Assembly: GCA_028865235.1 (NCBI GenBank)
Contig: CP114562.1
Coordinates: 1 to 64,000, forward strand
Source of the DNA: Candidatus Manganitrophus sp.
GTDB lineage: Bacteria; Nitrospirota; Nitrospiria; SBBL01; Manganitrophaceae
Direction of reading: 5' to 3'
DNA length: 64,000 nt
Every line of letters begins with the position of its first letter. Positions within the stretch are counted from its first letter, which is position 1. Made by a program: the position numbers and the translations under genes. The notes under the pieces were generated by a model. The model made no database searches and was not told where the DNA came from. It worked only from the letters and a program-made list of their open reading frames with translations. Shown here piece after piece: positions 38,826 to 49,021 of this stretch.

Positions 38826-40051
38826 TTAGCCGCTCAAGCGGATCGAATTTTTCTCCATCCGGCGCTTCCCCCGCCGGACGGACGTCCGGCTCATTTCACT
38901 CAGGAACCGGGCGCTCTTCCCGGCGCCCCGCATGTCGAGGCTGATCAAGACCGGCTCCGCTTTCAACGCGCGAACGATCTTTTCCGCAAGGAAGGCCGGC
39001 CGCAGCTCCTCCGGCCGGATCATCCCGGCGACGCCGAGCGCTTCCAGCTTTTCCGCCCGGATCGTCTGCTCCTCGTTCTGATTTCCGGCAAACGGCAGGA
39101 GGAGCGCTTTGGTCCCGGCCGTCAAAATGTTCATGCAGGTGTTGTAACCGGCCATGCTGATCGAGAGGTCGGCTCGCTTCATATGGGAGAGAAAATCGGC
39201 CGTATACCGCCTGAGAACGATATTGGGCTTTGCTTCAACCTTCCTTTGAAGCCGTAAAAGTCCTCCTCCGGAAGGTAGGGTCCCGTAAAAATGAGCATCC
39301 GATGCGGAATTGTTTCCGCGACGACCGGACTTGCGTCGATGACGCACTCCAGCAGCCCGGCGCCGACCGCCCCCTCCGATGCTGACCAGGATCGCCGGCG
39401 TTCCATCATCCGCCGGGATCTCGCCGGGGCGGTCTGGCGGGGATCGATCGATCGTTTGCGCCACAAAGCCGGTATACCAGGTTGCCGCCTGGAGATCTTC
39501 CATCCTGGAGAACGTTTCTTCCAGCCGCTGAAAAGTTGGGTCGGAGTGAATCAGGATCAGATCAAAGTAGCGATTCACGATCCGGCAGACCTCGTCTTCA
39601 TGCCGCGCCTGATCGCGCTTTCCGACCAAAATGTCCCGCAGACTGCAAACCACCTTCGTCGAATGCCTGCTCAGACGGATCCGCGCAAGAAGGGGGATCA
39701 GCTCGAAGGCGAATTTTCTCCTCCCGAACGGGAAGAGCTCGATGATAAAAAGATCGGGATTGAAGCGCTCGAACTCCGAGAGGATCTTCAGCCGCCGGGC
39801 CGCTTGAATCTCTTTGAGGGGACGCGGCCCGCCGGAGCGAACCTCCTTGAATTCCGCATCCGACGTGAGCGGCGGCAGATGGACCACCTCGATGGAAGAA
39901 GGAAAGTCAAAACCCGGGACGGCCTCCCCCCGTTTAAGAAACAGACATCAAAATCGTTCAGGGCGCGGACAATCTCCATGCTTCGGATAAAATGGCCCAT
40001 TCCCAGCACATGCTGGCAATAAAAGAGGACTTTCTTTCGGGTCATTCTCAT
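38826..40051 (-). CDS. MurG-like (GT28-type) glycosyltransferase, frameshifted
   Basis: Predicted UDP-sugar glycosyltransferase. The start MRMTRKKVLFYCQHVLGMGH at 40051 overlaps the upstream kinase-like gene (ATGA). Other parts: FNPDLFIIELFPFGRRKFAF, KVVCSLRDILVGKRDQARHE, AILVSIGGGG and the C-terminal acceptor/donor region ADLSISMAGYNTCMNILTAG followed by ALLLPFAGNQNEEQTIRAEK. The SMAGYNT and NQNEEQ motifs parallel MurG. Breaks are near 39920 and at 39390 and 39255. A second copy of this type lies at 49.0-50.3 kb; the two probably add different sugars. Confidence 0.8.
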
Positions 40052-41392
40052 ACCTTCTCCAAAACCAATCTTTCTTGGGCAAGCGCGATGATTTCTTTGA
40101 TCTCTCTCTCCATCCCGGCTCTTTGCCGGATGTAGATCCGGTATGCCTTGGTGATAAATTGAATCTGCAGATGCCAATTTAACCGGTCGGCGGAGAGGGG
40201 CCAATCGATCCGACGTTGGTACGCGTGGAAAAACCACTTTCATCTCTTCCACAAGATTTGGGTCCAACGAACGAAATTGGAGATCGACGATGAAATTGGC
40301 GACGTCCTGGGCGGGGTCTCCGATCGCAAATTCGTCAAAGTCAAAAAAGGCGATTCGTCCCTCACAGACAAGGAGCTGCTGGACGGTAAAGTCTCCATGA
40401 ACGATTTTGGATGGAATCGGCGTCAGCCGATCGATGCTTCGTGTTAAATTCCGTTCGATCGCCTGGAGCCATTCCCGCCATTCAGGGAAAGCCCGAGTCA
40501 ATTTTGAAATTTTTTTTCTGATCTCCGCGAGGTGATCATCGAGCGTGATCCGAACCGGGCTGTGAAGATCGCTTTTGTGGAAAGACGCCAAGCCCTCTGC
40601 AACCGCTTCAAGGATCGACAAATCATTCGTTTGATTCAAGGCGTTGACGAGCGGATCGCCTTTGAGACCCGACTGCCAGACCGTTTTGATCTCCTCCCGA
40701 TAACCCAACGGCTCCGCCACCATGAAGCGCTTAGGATCACGGGACGAGATCTTCCAGAGGGCTTCCATTCTCTGATGGATTTCTTTCCCCCGGTCATCGC
40801 TGAAGGTCTTCCCGAAGAAAACCTCCTCCTTCTGTTTATCGGGAGAGCCCCACCGGACGCGACAGCGGGTCGTGCAACGGGCCTCCGGGCGGTAGTGGAT
40901 GACCTCGCTGCTGATATCGACAATGTCGGCCGCTCCATCCAGCCCGGCGGGGAGACGGTCGTAAGGGAGATGTCGCTTCACCGCTTCCGGATGAATACAC
41001 TCCGGCAGGTGAAGCAATACCGGATCGTTTGGGAAAACCCAGACGATCATATCGAGTTCGGGGAGATGCATGATCCCCTCTTCACATCCGCTTGGAATGG
41101 ACGAAACCCCCTTAATCTTTTGAAATTCGATCCGGCTGCGGTCTCTTAAAAAAGCCTTTGCATAGAGGATCTGTCCCCTGTTCTTTCGGGCCGATCGATC
41201 GTGAATTTCCAGGTGATAACAGATCGCGAGAGAGGATCTGTCCCACGCCGACGGCTTTTTATATGTCTTATATCGTGCATACCCGATGCGGCACTCTGTA
41301 ATGATAAGATGGCCTTGAGAAAACTCGGAAAGCCGCTGTTGGAAAAGAGCCGTCATCCGGTCTGGGTCAATAAACCGCTCGAATTTTTTCAT
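40048..41392 (-). CDS. aminoglycoside-phosphotransferase-fold kinase (paralogue 1), frameshifted at C terminus
   Basis: Protein-kinase-like fold enzyme of about 447 residues, probably phosphorylating a sugar or polyol used by the cluster. MKKFERFIDPDRMTALFQQR opens the N lobe; the catalytic loop is KIVHGDFTVQQLLVC and the metal-binding Asp is in AFFDFDEFAIGDPAQDVANF, as in APH enzymes. One break near 40215; beyond it the expected tail reads FHAYQRRIDWPLSADRLNWH, ending at the TGA 40048. It starts inside the stop of the upstream glycosyltransferase. It is a divergent relative of the second copy at 44.2-45.6 kb, sharing the SHLPALDMVVWVFPNDRKL-type N-terminal motif (here MHLPELDMIVWVFPNDPVL). 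Confidence 0.78.
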
Positions 41393-42553
41393 GGACAAAT
41401 CCGGCTCTCTTCCATCAGTTTCTTATAAAGGTTGTCCAGTTGCATGGCCGACCGATCCCACGAAAACATTTCGGCTCGTTCTCGACCTTTCTCCCCCATG
41501 GTCCTTGCCTCTTCGGGGTTTTTAAGAAGGCGAATGACGCCGGATGCAATCGAAGAGGGCATCGACGGGGGAACCAAAAGAGCCGTTTCATTCTGTACAA
41601 CCACTTCAAGAATGGCGCCGACGTTTGTCGCCACAATCGGCTTCCCGGAGGCCATCCCCTCAACCCAGACTAACGCAAGCCCTTCCCAACGGGAAGGCAC
41701 AACCAAAATATCGAGAACGGAGTAAACCCGGTGAACATCGGGAATATGCCCTGTAAAGATCACATCCTTATCGACTCCATGAGCCGCTGCAAGCTCCGTC
41801 AGACCTGTTATGAGGGATTCGTCCTCTGTTTGTCCAACGATTAGAAAAATTGTATTTGGAATCGCTTTTTTTATCAGGTTTGCGGCTTTAATGAAATCAT
41901 CCTGTGCCTTTTGTTCCGAGATTCTTCCGACCATACCAATAACCTTTGCAATCGAGAGGGAGACCCATCTCTCTTTTCAACGATATCGGGTCATCGCAAG
42001 GCTTGAATTGATCTAAATCGACACCGTTTAAAACCACTTCGATCTTTTCCGGCGGTACGCCGACCCCTCTCTGAGATATGTTTCTGAACCGACTCCGAAC
42101 AGGCAATCAACTGATCCGAAAAGGGAGCGAGTAGTTGATCGAAAATAAGACTATCGTCTTTTTCCCATTTGTTGTCGTAGTAGTTGTGATAGTGGCCGAC
42201 AATCTTCATCTTTTCCACATAAAACCCCTGCGAGTCGTCCAATGATATTGGGTCTGTACGAATGGGTATGAAGAATATCGATCTGATTACCAAGGAGCCA
42301 CTGAGCGAGACGCCCCACGTCGAAAGGCTTCTTTGTATCCTGGGAGGCGAAAGATGCTTTTATACCGATTTCTTCAAATCGGTTGGTCCGGCCATCCAGG
42401 GCGGAAGAACCCCCTCTCATCGAATTTCAAGGAATAGAGGTAACGTTCGTACCTCTCATCAGATAAGCGCTTCAAAAGGTGATAGGCCACCGTCGATACG
42501 CCACCTCTGCCCATCGCATTATTGACAACATGCGCCAGTTTTATCTTCTTCAT
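41389..42553 (-). CDS. glycosyltransferase family 4, several frameshifts
   Basis: GT-B enzyme starting MKKIKLAHVVNNAMGRGGVS at 42553. The acceptor half contains IDILHTHSYRPNIIGRLAGV, KIVGHYHNYYDNKWEKDDSL and LIACSESVQKHISER, the last a common GT4 segment before EKIEVVLNGVDLDQFKP. The donor half is MVGRISEQKAQDDFIKAANL, ILVVPSRWEGLALVWVEGMA and SGKPIVATNVGAILEVVVQN with the retaining E-x7-E pattern. Breaks are near 42400, 42230, 42075 and 41940, the densest in the operon. Restored length about 388 residues. Confidence 0.83.
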
Positions 42554-42589
42554 CCATCGTTTCCTGGAATAACCTGTCAATAATAAAGT

Positions 42590-43224
42590 TCAGACTTTAA
42601 AACCGTCATACTTGATATTCTCATCAAGGGAGATGGTCTTAATGCTCGGATCGTCTCCGAGTGTGATCTCGTACAAATATTTTCCGCTCAGCTTTAACCC
42701 CACCACGGAATCAGGCAGCCAGCGCATTAAGACTCCAAGAATCGCCCGATTGGTATTGCGATGGCCGACAATCAGAACGACACCCCCCGCTTCCTTTTGG
42801 AGAATCTCGTTGACGCAAGGGGCCACCCGCTGCTCAAGCTCGGAGAAAGTCTCGCCGCCGGGAATCCGATAGGTCAGTCGATCCGCCGACCGCGCGATCC
42901 AAAGACGTTGCGCCTCGGGATCTCGTTGATCTCGAAATCTTCCTGTAAAATACCGAGGTGAATCTCCATGAATGCCTCTTTCTTCTGAATGGAAATCCGA
43001 TGATGCTCGGCGGTCGGTCTGGCTGTTTCAATAGACCTCTGCAGGGTACTGGCATAGATTGCGGAAAGTTTTTCAGAGCGAATCGCCTTTTCCAGCGTTC
43101 GGGCCTGTTTCATCCCCTTTTTGGACAATGGCGGATCAAGCTGTCCCGATATTCTTTTTGTGCCGTTCCATTCGCTTTGGCCATGTCTTATCAGGAATAT
43201 TTTGGTCGGTTGGGATTCTTTCAT
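42590..43224 (-). CDS. histidine phosphatase family protein (phosphoglycerate mutase fold), frameshifted
   Basis: About 211 residues. The phosphohistidine motif IFLIRHGQSEWNGTKRISGQ is at the N terminus, with PLSKKGMKQARTLEKAIRSE, IYASTLQRSIETARPTAEHH and the C-terminal catalytic His in GGVVLIVGHRNTNRAILG. One break near 42880. In this operon it may dephosphorylate a sugar phosphate. An alternative is alpha-ribazole phosphatase (CobC), which shares these motifs and is otherwise missing from the cob operon. The ATG at 43224 follows GGGAGGAG. Confidence 0.82.
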
Positions 43225-43251
43225 TGTCACTCCTCCCGCAGGCCCCTCTGC

Positions 43252-44222
43252 TCAGCTTGATAAACCCGCGGTAACGGCGGGAGATGCTCTTTCGACAAGA
43301 CCTAAATGAACCAGTCTGTTCTGATCGACGTTCATCGGGACCTCTTCCCTGACCCGTTTGATCCGCTTGATGAGCGTCCTCTTCACCTCCGGATTCGCTC
43401 CAAGCCAGGGGGGAACGGTCGGCTGATCGTAGCCGAACTCGACCGTATCGAGCTTGAGCCGGTGCGCCAGCCTGATAAAGTCGGGGATCTCCAGAATATT
43501 CTCGACGACCAGGGTCATATGTCCGATCATCTCGATCTTCGACGCATGACGGGCCTTGGCTTCGACGAGGCGGCCGATATTCGCCATCACCTTTTCCCAA
43601 TTCGAGCCTTGATTGACGATTTCATGCGTGCGCTTGCTCGCGCCGTTGACGGAGAGGATCAGATAGTCGGAGCCCTTCACGATCCGCTCCGCCCATTCAT
43701 CATTGATCAAAAGACCGTTGGTGATGACATTGACCTTCTTTCCCATCTCCTCGGTCAAGTAGCGGTAGCAGTTCCGCCCTTCCGTGATAAACAACGGCTC
43801 TCCCCCTGGAACTCGACCACTTTGACGGCATGATACGGAATCTTTTCTTTCCAAACCGCTTCGGTCAGGGCGAGCCGGTCGCGGTGATCCTGCTTGCACA
43901 TGATGCAGGCGATATTGCACCCCTCGCCGAACATCAGGCGAACCTTCTTCAAATCGCGCTCCTCGACTGTCAGCCCGGTTTTTCGGACGACGTTGTTCGC
44001 CTTCTCCTCCGGCGAGAGAAGGGTGCAGCCTTCAAAACAGTGGAGGGTCCCTTCGATGGAATTCTTTCTGTATTGCTGCATCTTCGGTCCGTTCCAGATT
44101 TCCATGAACTCTTTTTCATAAAGATTACCGAGCTTGTCCGGCTGGTATTTGCAGCAAGCGTAGACTTCCCCGTATTGATCGACGTAAACGCGGTCCCATA
44201 ATCTTTTACAGAAAGTTCCCAT
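43252..44222 (-). CDS. radical SAM protein with N-terminal SPASM-like iron-sulfur region, frameshifted
   Basis: About 323 residues, starting MGTFCKRLWDRVYVDQYGEV with GGAGGAAGCAGG before the ATG. The first 75 residues resemble a SPASM auxiliary-cluster domain: VYACCKYQPDKLGNLYEKEF, FMEIWNG and LHCFEGCTLL. Only then comes the radical SAM core with MFGEGCNIACIMCKQDHRD, a CX3CX2C motif, then VNVITNGLLINDEWAERIV and SVNGASKRTHEIVNQGSNWE. The usual order is core first, SPASM last. One break near 43790. Between a kinase-like gene and a phosphatase in a polysaccharide operon, it may modify a sugar or a small peptide; the substrate is unknown. Confidence 0.8.
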
Positions 44223-45625
44223 CCTGCTTCCTCCATGACAGAATTCCAAATTCACTCGATTCGAAACTGATCCGATCGGCCAGCCGGATCAGCCGGTCCA
44301 GGATTTCCCGCCTTCCAGGTTTCAACCGCGTTAAGCAGCGGAAAGCGCGCTCATTGATCAGGGCGGCCGCCGTGTACCATCCGAGCTCCGACCGGGAGAC
44401 GGTCCACGGAACACGCTTCTCATAGTATCGGACGAACAGGTCGCCGATTTTTTCGATCCGTTCGATCGGCGTCTGCTTCAGGATGCCCCGATAAAACAGG
44501 CCCGCAAGGAAGCTGCCGATATCCTGAAGCGGCGCCCCGTGACAAAGATTGTCGAGATCGATCAGTGAAACCTTTTCGCCGTCTACCAGGAAATTTTTAA
44601 AGTGAAGATCTCCATGAAGTGTGACGGCAGAATGCGTCTTGAATTGTTTCGACTGGAGAGCCAAACGATCGACCAGCGGATGAAGCATTTCCCGACACGA
44701 AGGCCACACCGTAGGAAGCACTCGCCTCATCTCTTCTAATTTCACGACCCAATCGCTTAAATCGACCGATCTCGAACAGGACAGCCCGGAGTGATGCAGG
44801 GCCGACACCGACGCGGCCGCCCCCTCTAAAAGCGTCGGAAAACAAGGAGCGGTCATCTCCTGATCGAGAAGGGTTCCGCCCGGCAAGCCGATTTGCCAGA
44901 GGCTCTTTGTCTTCGGATCGTAGCCGAGCGGTTCCGCCATTCTGAACTGTTCAGTGCGCCGGATCTCGGCGTCCCACAGCTGCGCCATCATCCGATGGGC
45001 TTCTCTCCCCCTCTTCGTTGTAGTAGGTCTTTCCATAGAGGGTCATCACTTTCGTTCTGTTCGATTCGGAATTCTTCAGACGCAGGGAAACCCGGACGGT
45101 ACAGGTGTGTTCCGGAACATAATGGACCACCTCATTCGACAATTCGGAAATGATCCACTCCGGTCCGAACGCCGAGCGCATCAGGTCCGGAAGCAGCTTC
45201 TCTTTCAAATAAATCGAATCGGTGATCTTCGGCAGCCCCTGAAGCTTACGGTCGTTGGGAAAGACCCAGACCACCATGTCGAGCGCGGGAAGGTGGCTCA
45301 CCCCCCTTCCGAGAACCGGCATGACACCGTTTTGTAATTGCGCTTTTTTGAACCGGGAGATCGCCCCCCCTTTTTCGAAAATTCGGGTCGAAAGCCGCTG
45401 TGTGAAAACTTGTTGTGTCATCCGGTCCCGTATCTCCAATCGATAACAAACCAGGCAATTCTTTCCCGGTTTGTACTTCACCCGTTCGATCGAACACGCT
45501 TCAATTCGAAAGCGCCCTTCCGGAAAAAACTCAGCCTGAAACAGCGCCTTCATCTTTGACCGATTCAACACATCGGCCAATTGAGGAAGCGCCGCGTCGT
45601 GGGGGATGTCGTCATCAAGGACCAT
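44206..45625 (-). CDS. aminoglycoside-phosphotransferase-fold kinase (paralogue 2), frameshifted
   Basis: About 473 residues. MVLDDDIPHDAALPQLADVL opens the protein, with RVKYKPGKNCLVCYRLEIRD, SHLPALDMVVWVFPNDRKLQ and EVVHYVPEHTCTVRVSLRLK in the N-terminal part. After a break near 45010 the kinase core has HSAVTLHGDLHFKNFLVDGE (catalytic HGDLH) and KVSLIDLDNLCHGAPLQDIG (metal-binding Asp). Clear similarity to the protein at 40.0-41.4 kb shows an ancestral duplication inside the operon. It starts 3 bp after the heparinase-like gene and overlaps the radical SAM gene by 17 bp. Confidence 0.8.
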
Positions 45626-45628
45626 CGA

Positions 45629-47677
45629 TCACCTCTGACGATCGCCAGGAATGATCGTCTTTCCCGAGATCGATAGAATTCGATTCGGCTCGGCGTGGGT
45701 TCTGATAATCTTCCCATCCGAATCCTTCCTGACAAATGCAAATGTGCCGTTATATTGCAGGTCATCGAAGAGATAATTCGAGCCGAACTCGTTTCGAGCC
45801 GTAAAGTAATAATCGCAAAACCGCTCCCCGTTTCGGGTGACGGTGATGCAGAATGCAGATGCCTCTTCCGAACCATTACGCCCGGAGCCGCTCGTCACAG
45901 ACAACCCTGCCACGGAAATTTCCGGCGCTTGATCTTTATAAGGATAGAGAACCGTGTGATAGGAGACATTCGTTCCGTGGCTCATAAACCGGAGAACCGG
46001 CGCCGGATGTTTCACCCCATAGCTCCTGGAAAGGTATCCCTCCTCCACCTGAAGCTTGATTTCGGGATCGAGCGCCTGCGCGACGACAAGATGGGGTGAA
46101 TTCACCAGGAGCGTATCGCTCTTTACGGAAACGGAGACCTTTTGGTGCGCCTCGTCCGAGAGATGGAACAGAAGGTCATAGACATGAGGCTGTTGCGCGA
46201 TGAGAAAATCGGAGACGATCCAGTACTCCGGACAGGCAAAAAAGACCTTCCGCTCATGCACCGCTTCATATTCTTGGCTTCGAGCGATCCCGTGGAGATA
46301 ATCGAACCCGCGGCCGCAGATAAAACTCTTCATCTTCCGATCCGGCGGGGGTCCTTTGATTTTGAATTTCCTTTTGTCGAAGCGATACGCGGTCTGATCT
46401 TTTCCATCGACCATCACCGTGTTATGGTAAGCGGTGCCGCGAAAGCGGGCCCGCCAGTTCGTCTCGCCCGACTCATCATAGGTGTAGCGTCCCGGATCGA
46501 CGATCAGCGACCGGCCGTAGGCCGCGACCTCAATGCTCAGCAGATCGAGATGCCCGTGGTTTCCCTCCCCCAACGGGCCGCAATCGAAGACAAGGTATCG
46601 CTCGTCTTCATAAGGCTCCTCCCCGTTTCCCCGGCCGCTTCGGAGGATGTAATAGCCGGCGGCGGGAAATTCTTTTGATCGAAGCGCCGGCGGCCGTCCC
46701 CCCTTCCCCTTAGAGACGGCATAAAGCAGCTCCTCCGATCCGTAAAGCCGATACCCCTGAGCGAGAAGATCGAGAAAGCTCCGGACATCCCCGTCGCTCA
46801 GGGAAGGAATGAATCCATCCGGCTTGTGGACATAAAGGGAAAATGTGAGCGCCTTTTGGATGAGCGAATCGAACTCCCCCGGCATGCCGATCCCGTTCAG
46901 GGCCGCCAGCTTTCGAATTCCGAGGTAATTTTTCAAAACAAGATGATGGTAGTCGGTCGAGAGCTCGCAGTGAACGCCGTCGGGGAGGAGGTCGGTTTGT
47001 ATGTTCTTCAGCAGCTCGTTTTTAGAAAACGCAAGCCACTCCTCCGCCCCTTTCATCTCCGGAAAAACAACGGCGGCCAGAAAGATCGCGTAGAGCTCGA
47101 GCGTCCGATGATTCCGCGCCGGGGTAAGATGCTCGCGGAGATGGTTCACCTGACGATAGATCGATTCGAGGAATTTTACGTAGAAATCGGGCGAGACGGC
47201 GGAGGTCGGACCCGACGTCACTAAATAATAATGCGCAAAGATCCAGTTCTGGATCCGGCGGCCGGCGACGTCGCTCGGAAGGAAATCGAGCGGAACGGAG
47301 TCGATCCAAGAGGAGGTCAGCGCCATCCACTTCTCGGCGTATCGAGGATCCTGGGTCTCCCGGTAAGCCATGCCGAGGCCGACCGCGTAATAAAACTTGT
47401 GTAGGAGGATCAGCCATTCGACATCCCGGCTGGGGTTGCTCTTCCAGTCGATCGGATCGGGCAATGGGTGCGACTCGTGATTGAACTCGAACCGGTTTCT
47501 CAGGATGTCATCTATTTTTCCCCTCGCCGTTTCATTCTCATCGGCGACCGGAAAATAGCCGATTTCCGTCCGTGTTCGATAATAGGTGAGAACCTGTTCG
47601 GGCGTCTCGAAGCATTGAGACCGGCGGAAAAAGCCGATCCCCTTTTTCGCCGGAGCCTGGTTTCCCCGATGGGTCAT
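45629..47677 (-). CDS. heparinase II/III-like polysaccharide lyase
   Basis: Intact protein of 682 residues. The N-terminal helical domain contains PIDWKSNPSRDVEWLILLHK, RRIQNWIFAHYYLVTSGPTS and LTPARNHRTLELYAIFLAAV, including the ARNHR/E catalytic region. The beta-sandwich half has FDCGPLGEGNHGHLDLLSIE, VAAYGRSLIVDPGRYTYDES and RGTAYHNTVMVDGKDQTAYR, typical of the heparinase II/III C-terminal domain. No signal peptide is evident. Lyases of this family in export operons trim or clear the polymer. The ATG at 47677 is preferred to one 36 bases upstream because it would form an ATGA overlap with the corrected stop of the preceding glycosyltransferase. Confidence 0.88.
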   Translation of the reverse strand: MTHRGNQAPAKKGIGFFRRSQCFETPEQVLTYYRTRTEIGYFPVADENETARGKIDDILRNRFEFNHESHPLPDPIDWKSNPSRDVEWLILLHKFYYAVGLGMAYRETQDPRYAEKWMALTSSWIDSVPLDFLPSDVAGRRIQNWIFAHYYLVTSGPTSAVSPDFYVKFLESIYRQVNHLREHLTPARNHRTLELYAIFLAAVVFPEMKGAEEWLAFSKNELLKNIQTDLLPDGVHCELSTDYHHLVLKNYLGIRKLAALNGIGMPGEFDSLIQKALTFSLYVHKPDGFIPSLSDGDVRSFLDLLAQGYRLYGSEELLYAVSKGKGGRPPALRSKEFPAAGYYILRSGRGNGEEPYEDERYLVFDCGPLGEGNHGHLDLLSIEVAAYGRSLIVDPGRYTYDESGETNWRARFRGTAYHNTVMVDGKDQTAYRFDKRKFKIKGPPPDRKMKSFICGRGFDYLHGIARSQEYEAVHERKVFFACPEYWIVSDFLIAQQPHVYDLLFHLSDEAHQKVSVSVKSDTLLVNSPHLVVAQALDPEIKLQVEEGYLSRSYGVKHPAPVLRFMSHGTNVSYHTVLYPYKDQAPEISVAGLSVTSGSGRNGSEEASAFCITVTRNGERFCDYYFTARNEFGSNYLFDDLQYNGTFAFVRKDSDGKIIRTHAEPNRILSISGKTIIPGDRQR

Positions 47678-49015
47678 AAAGGTCGAAGCCTCCCCCTTTG
47701 ATCGACGAGACAAATAATGCTCTCAGCGCCTGCGTGGTCTTTGTGGAATCAAAGTGTGTGCAGACTCTCCTCCGCGCCGCGTTGCCAAAAAGTGTTCTCA
47801 GGTCGGGGTCTTTAAGGAGCGTTTCAAGCGCCATGGCCAGCTCCGTCGGGTCTTTTTGGGGAACCAAGATGCCGTGGCGCAGATGCTCGATCAGCTCCGG
47901 AATTCCAGAAATCATCGTGGAGACGACTGCCCGCCGCATCGACATCGCTTCGACCAGGACATTCGGAATGCCGTCCCGATCTCCGTTCTCGACGATCTGG
48001 CAGGGGAGAACGAAGACGTCGCATTCAGCATAAATCCGCTTCAACGCCTCGTGGGTCACCGCCTCTTCCAAGGAAACAATCTTTTCAAGCCCCAAATCCC
48101 CGATCAGTTCTTTCAGCAGCGGGCTCTGCTCGTCCGCCTCCCCGATGATCCTGCATCGGAAGGGATGGCCGCGTTCTTTCAGAATCGCACACGCTCTGAC
48201 CAGATGAACAAAGCCTTTCTTCTCGACAAAGCGCCCTACCGACAGAATCAGCGGCACCGGCTCGGAGGTCTTCTGATCTTCATCAGGCATGAAAAAAGAG
48301 GTGTCCAGGCCGTGGTAAACCGTGTAGATCGATTCGGCCTTCGGGCAGAGACTTTTGAGATAAATGCGATTCGCCTCGGTGCAGGTCACCACAAAGTCGG
48401 CTTTTTCGATTTTTTCCTTCAGCAGGTCCCCCGGGTTCAGCTTTCGCAGATAAATATCCTTGGCGTGGGCCGTAAAGCTGAACGAGATGCCGGTGAGCCG
48501 GCTGACAAACATCGCGATGGTCGTCGAGCCATGGCAAAAGTGGGCGTGCAGGTGCCGTATGTTCCTTGCCTCGATCACCTGCCGCGCAATCAATCCGGCC
48601 TGAACAAATTCTTTAATGAAGACCTTCTTCGGTCGATCGAAGAAAGACGACCGATACTGAAAGCTCATCTTCATCGCCTCTCTCAGCGTCTTCAGGTAAA
48701 CGCGCGGACGTAGTCTGAACAGGCGAAAGTGATCTCTCCTAAACTTGGGAAGATGAACCCAAAACCATTTGAGAAAGGGGGTCTCGAAAGGGAGCCGACC
48801 TCCGGAAGATAAATGACCGGTGACTTGAGTTGATCGATCGCCTCGTGATGCTTCTGTATCCCCGGTTTTTTGACGGAGAAAACTCTCAATCTGGTTCCCG
48901 CTTTTTCAAGCTGATAAATCTCGTTCGAGATAAATGTCTCGGAGAGACGAGGAAATTCTTTCATGATATAGGCAATTTCAAATGGATCGGCTGGCTCTGT
49001 CGGCATGTTTTTCAT
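47674..49015 (-). CDS. glycosyltransferase family 4, frameshifted
   Basis: N-terminal part IAYIMKEFPRLSETFISNEI starts after the TGA of the preceding gene. The continuation in a second frame has HLHAHFCHGSTTIAMFVSRL, SFSFTAHAKDIYLRKLNPG, ADFVVTCTEANRIYLKSLCP and TVYHGLDTSFFMP. Donor half: PLILSVGRFVEKKGFVHLVR, DVFVLPCQIVENGDRDGIPN and VLVEAMSMRRAVVSTMISGI. One break near 48700. The open frame continues 136 bases into the heparinase-like gene, but one base change in the GGGGG run near 47693 would end it at TGA 47674, so the extra tail is judged artificial. Length about 447 residues. Confidence 0.85.
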
Positions 49016-49021
49016 CCTGAC

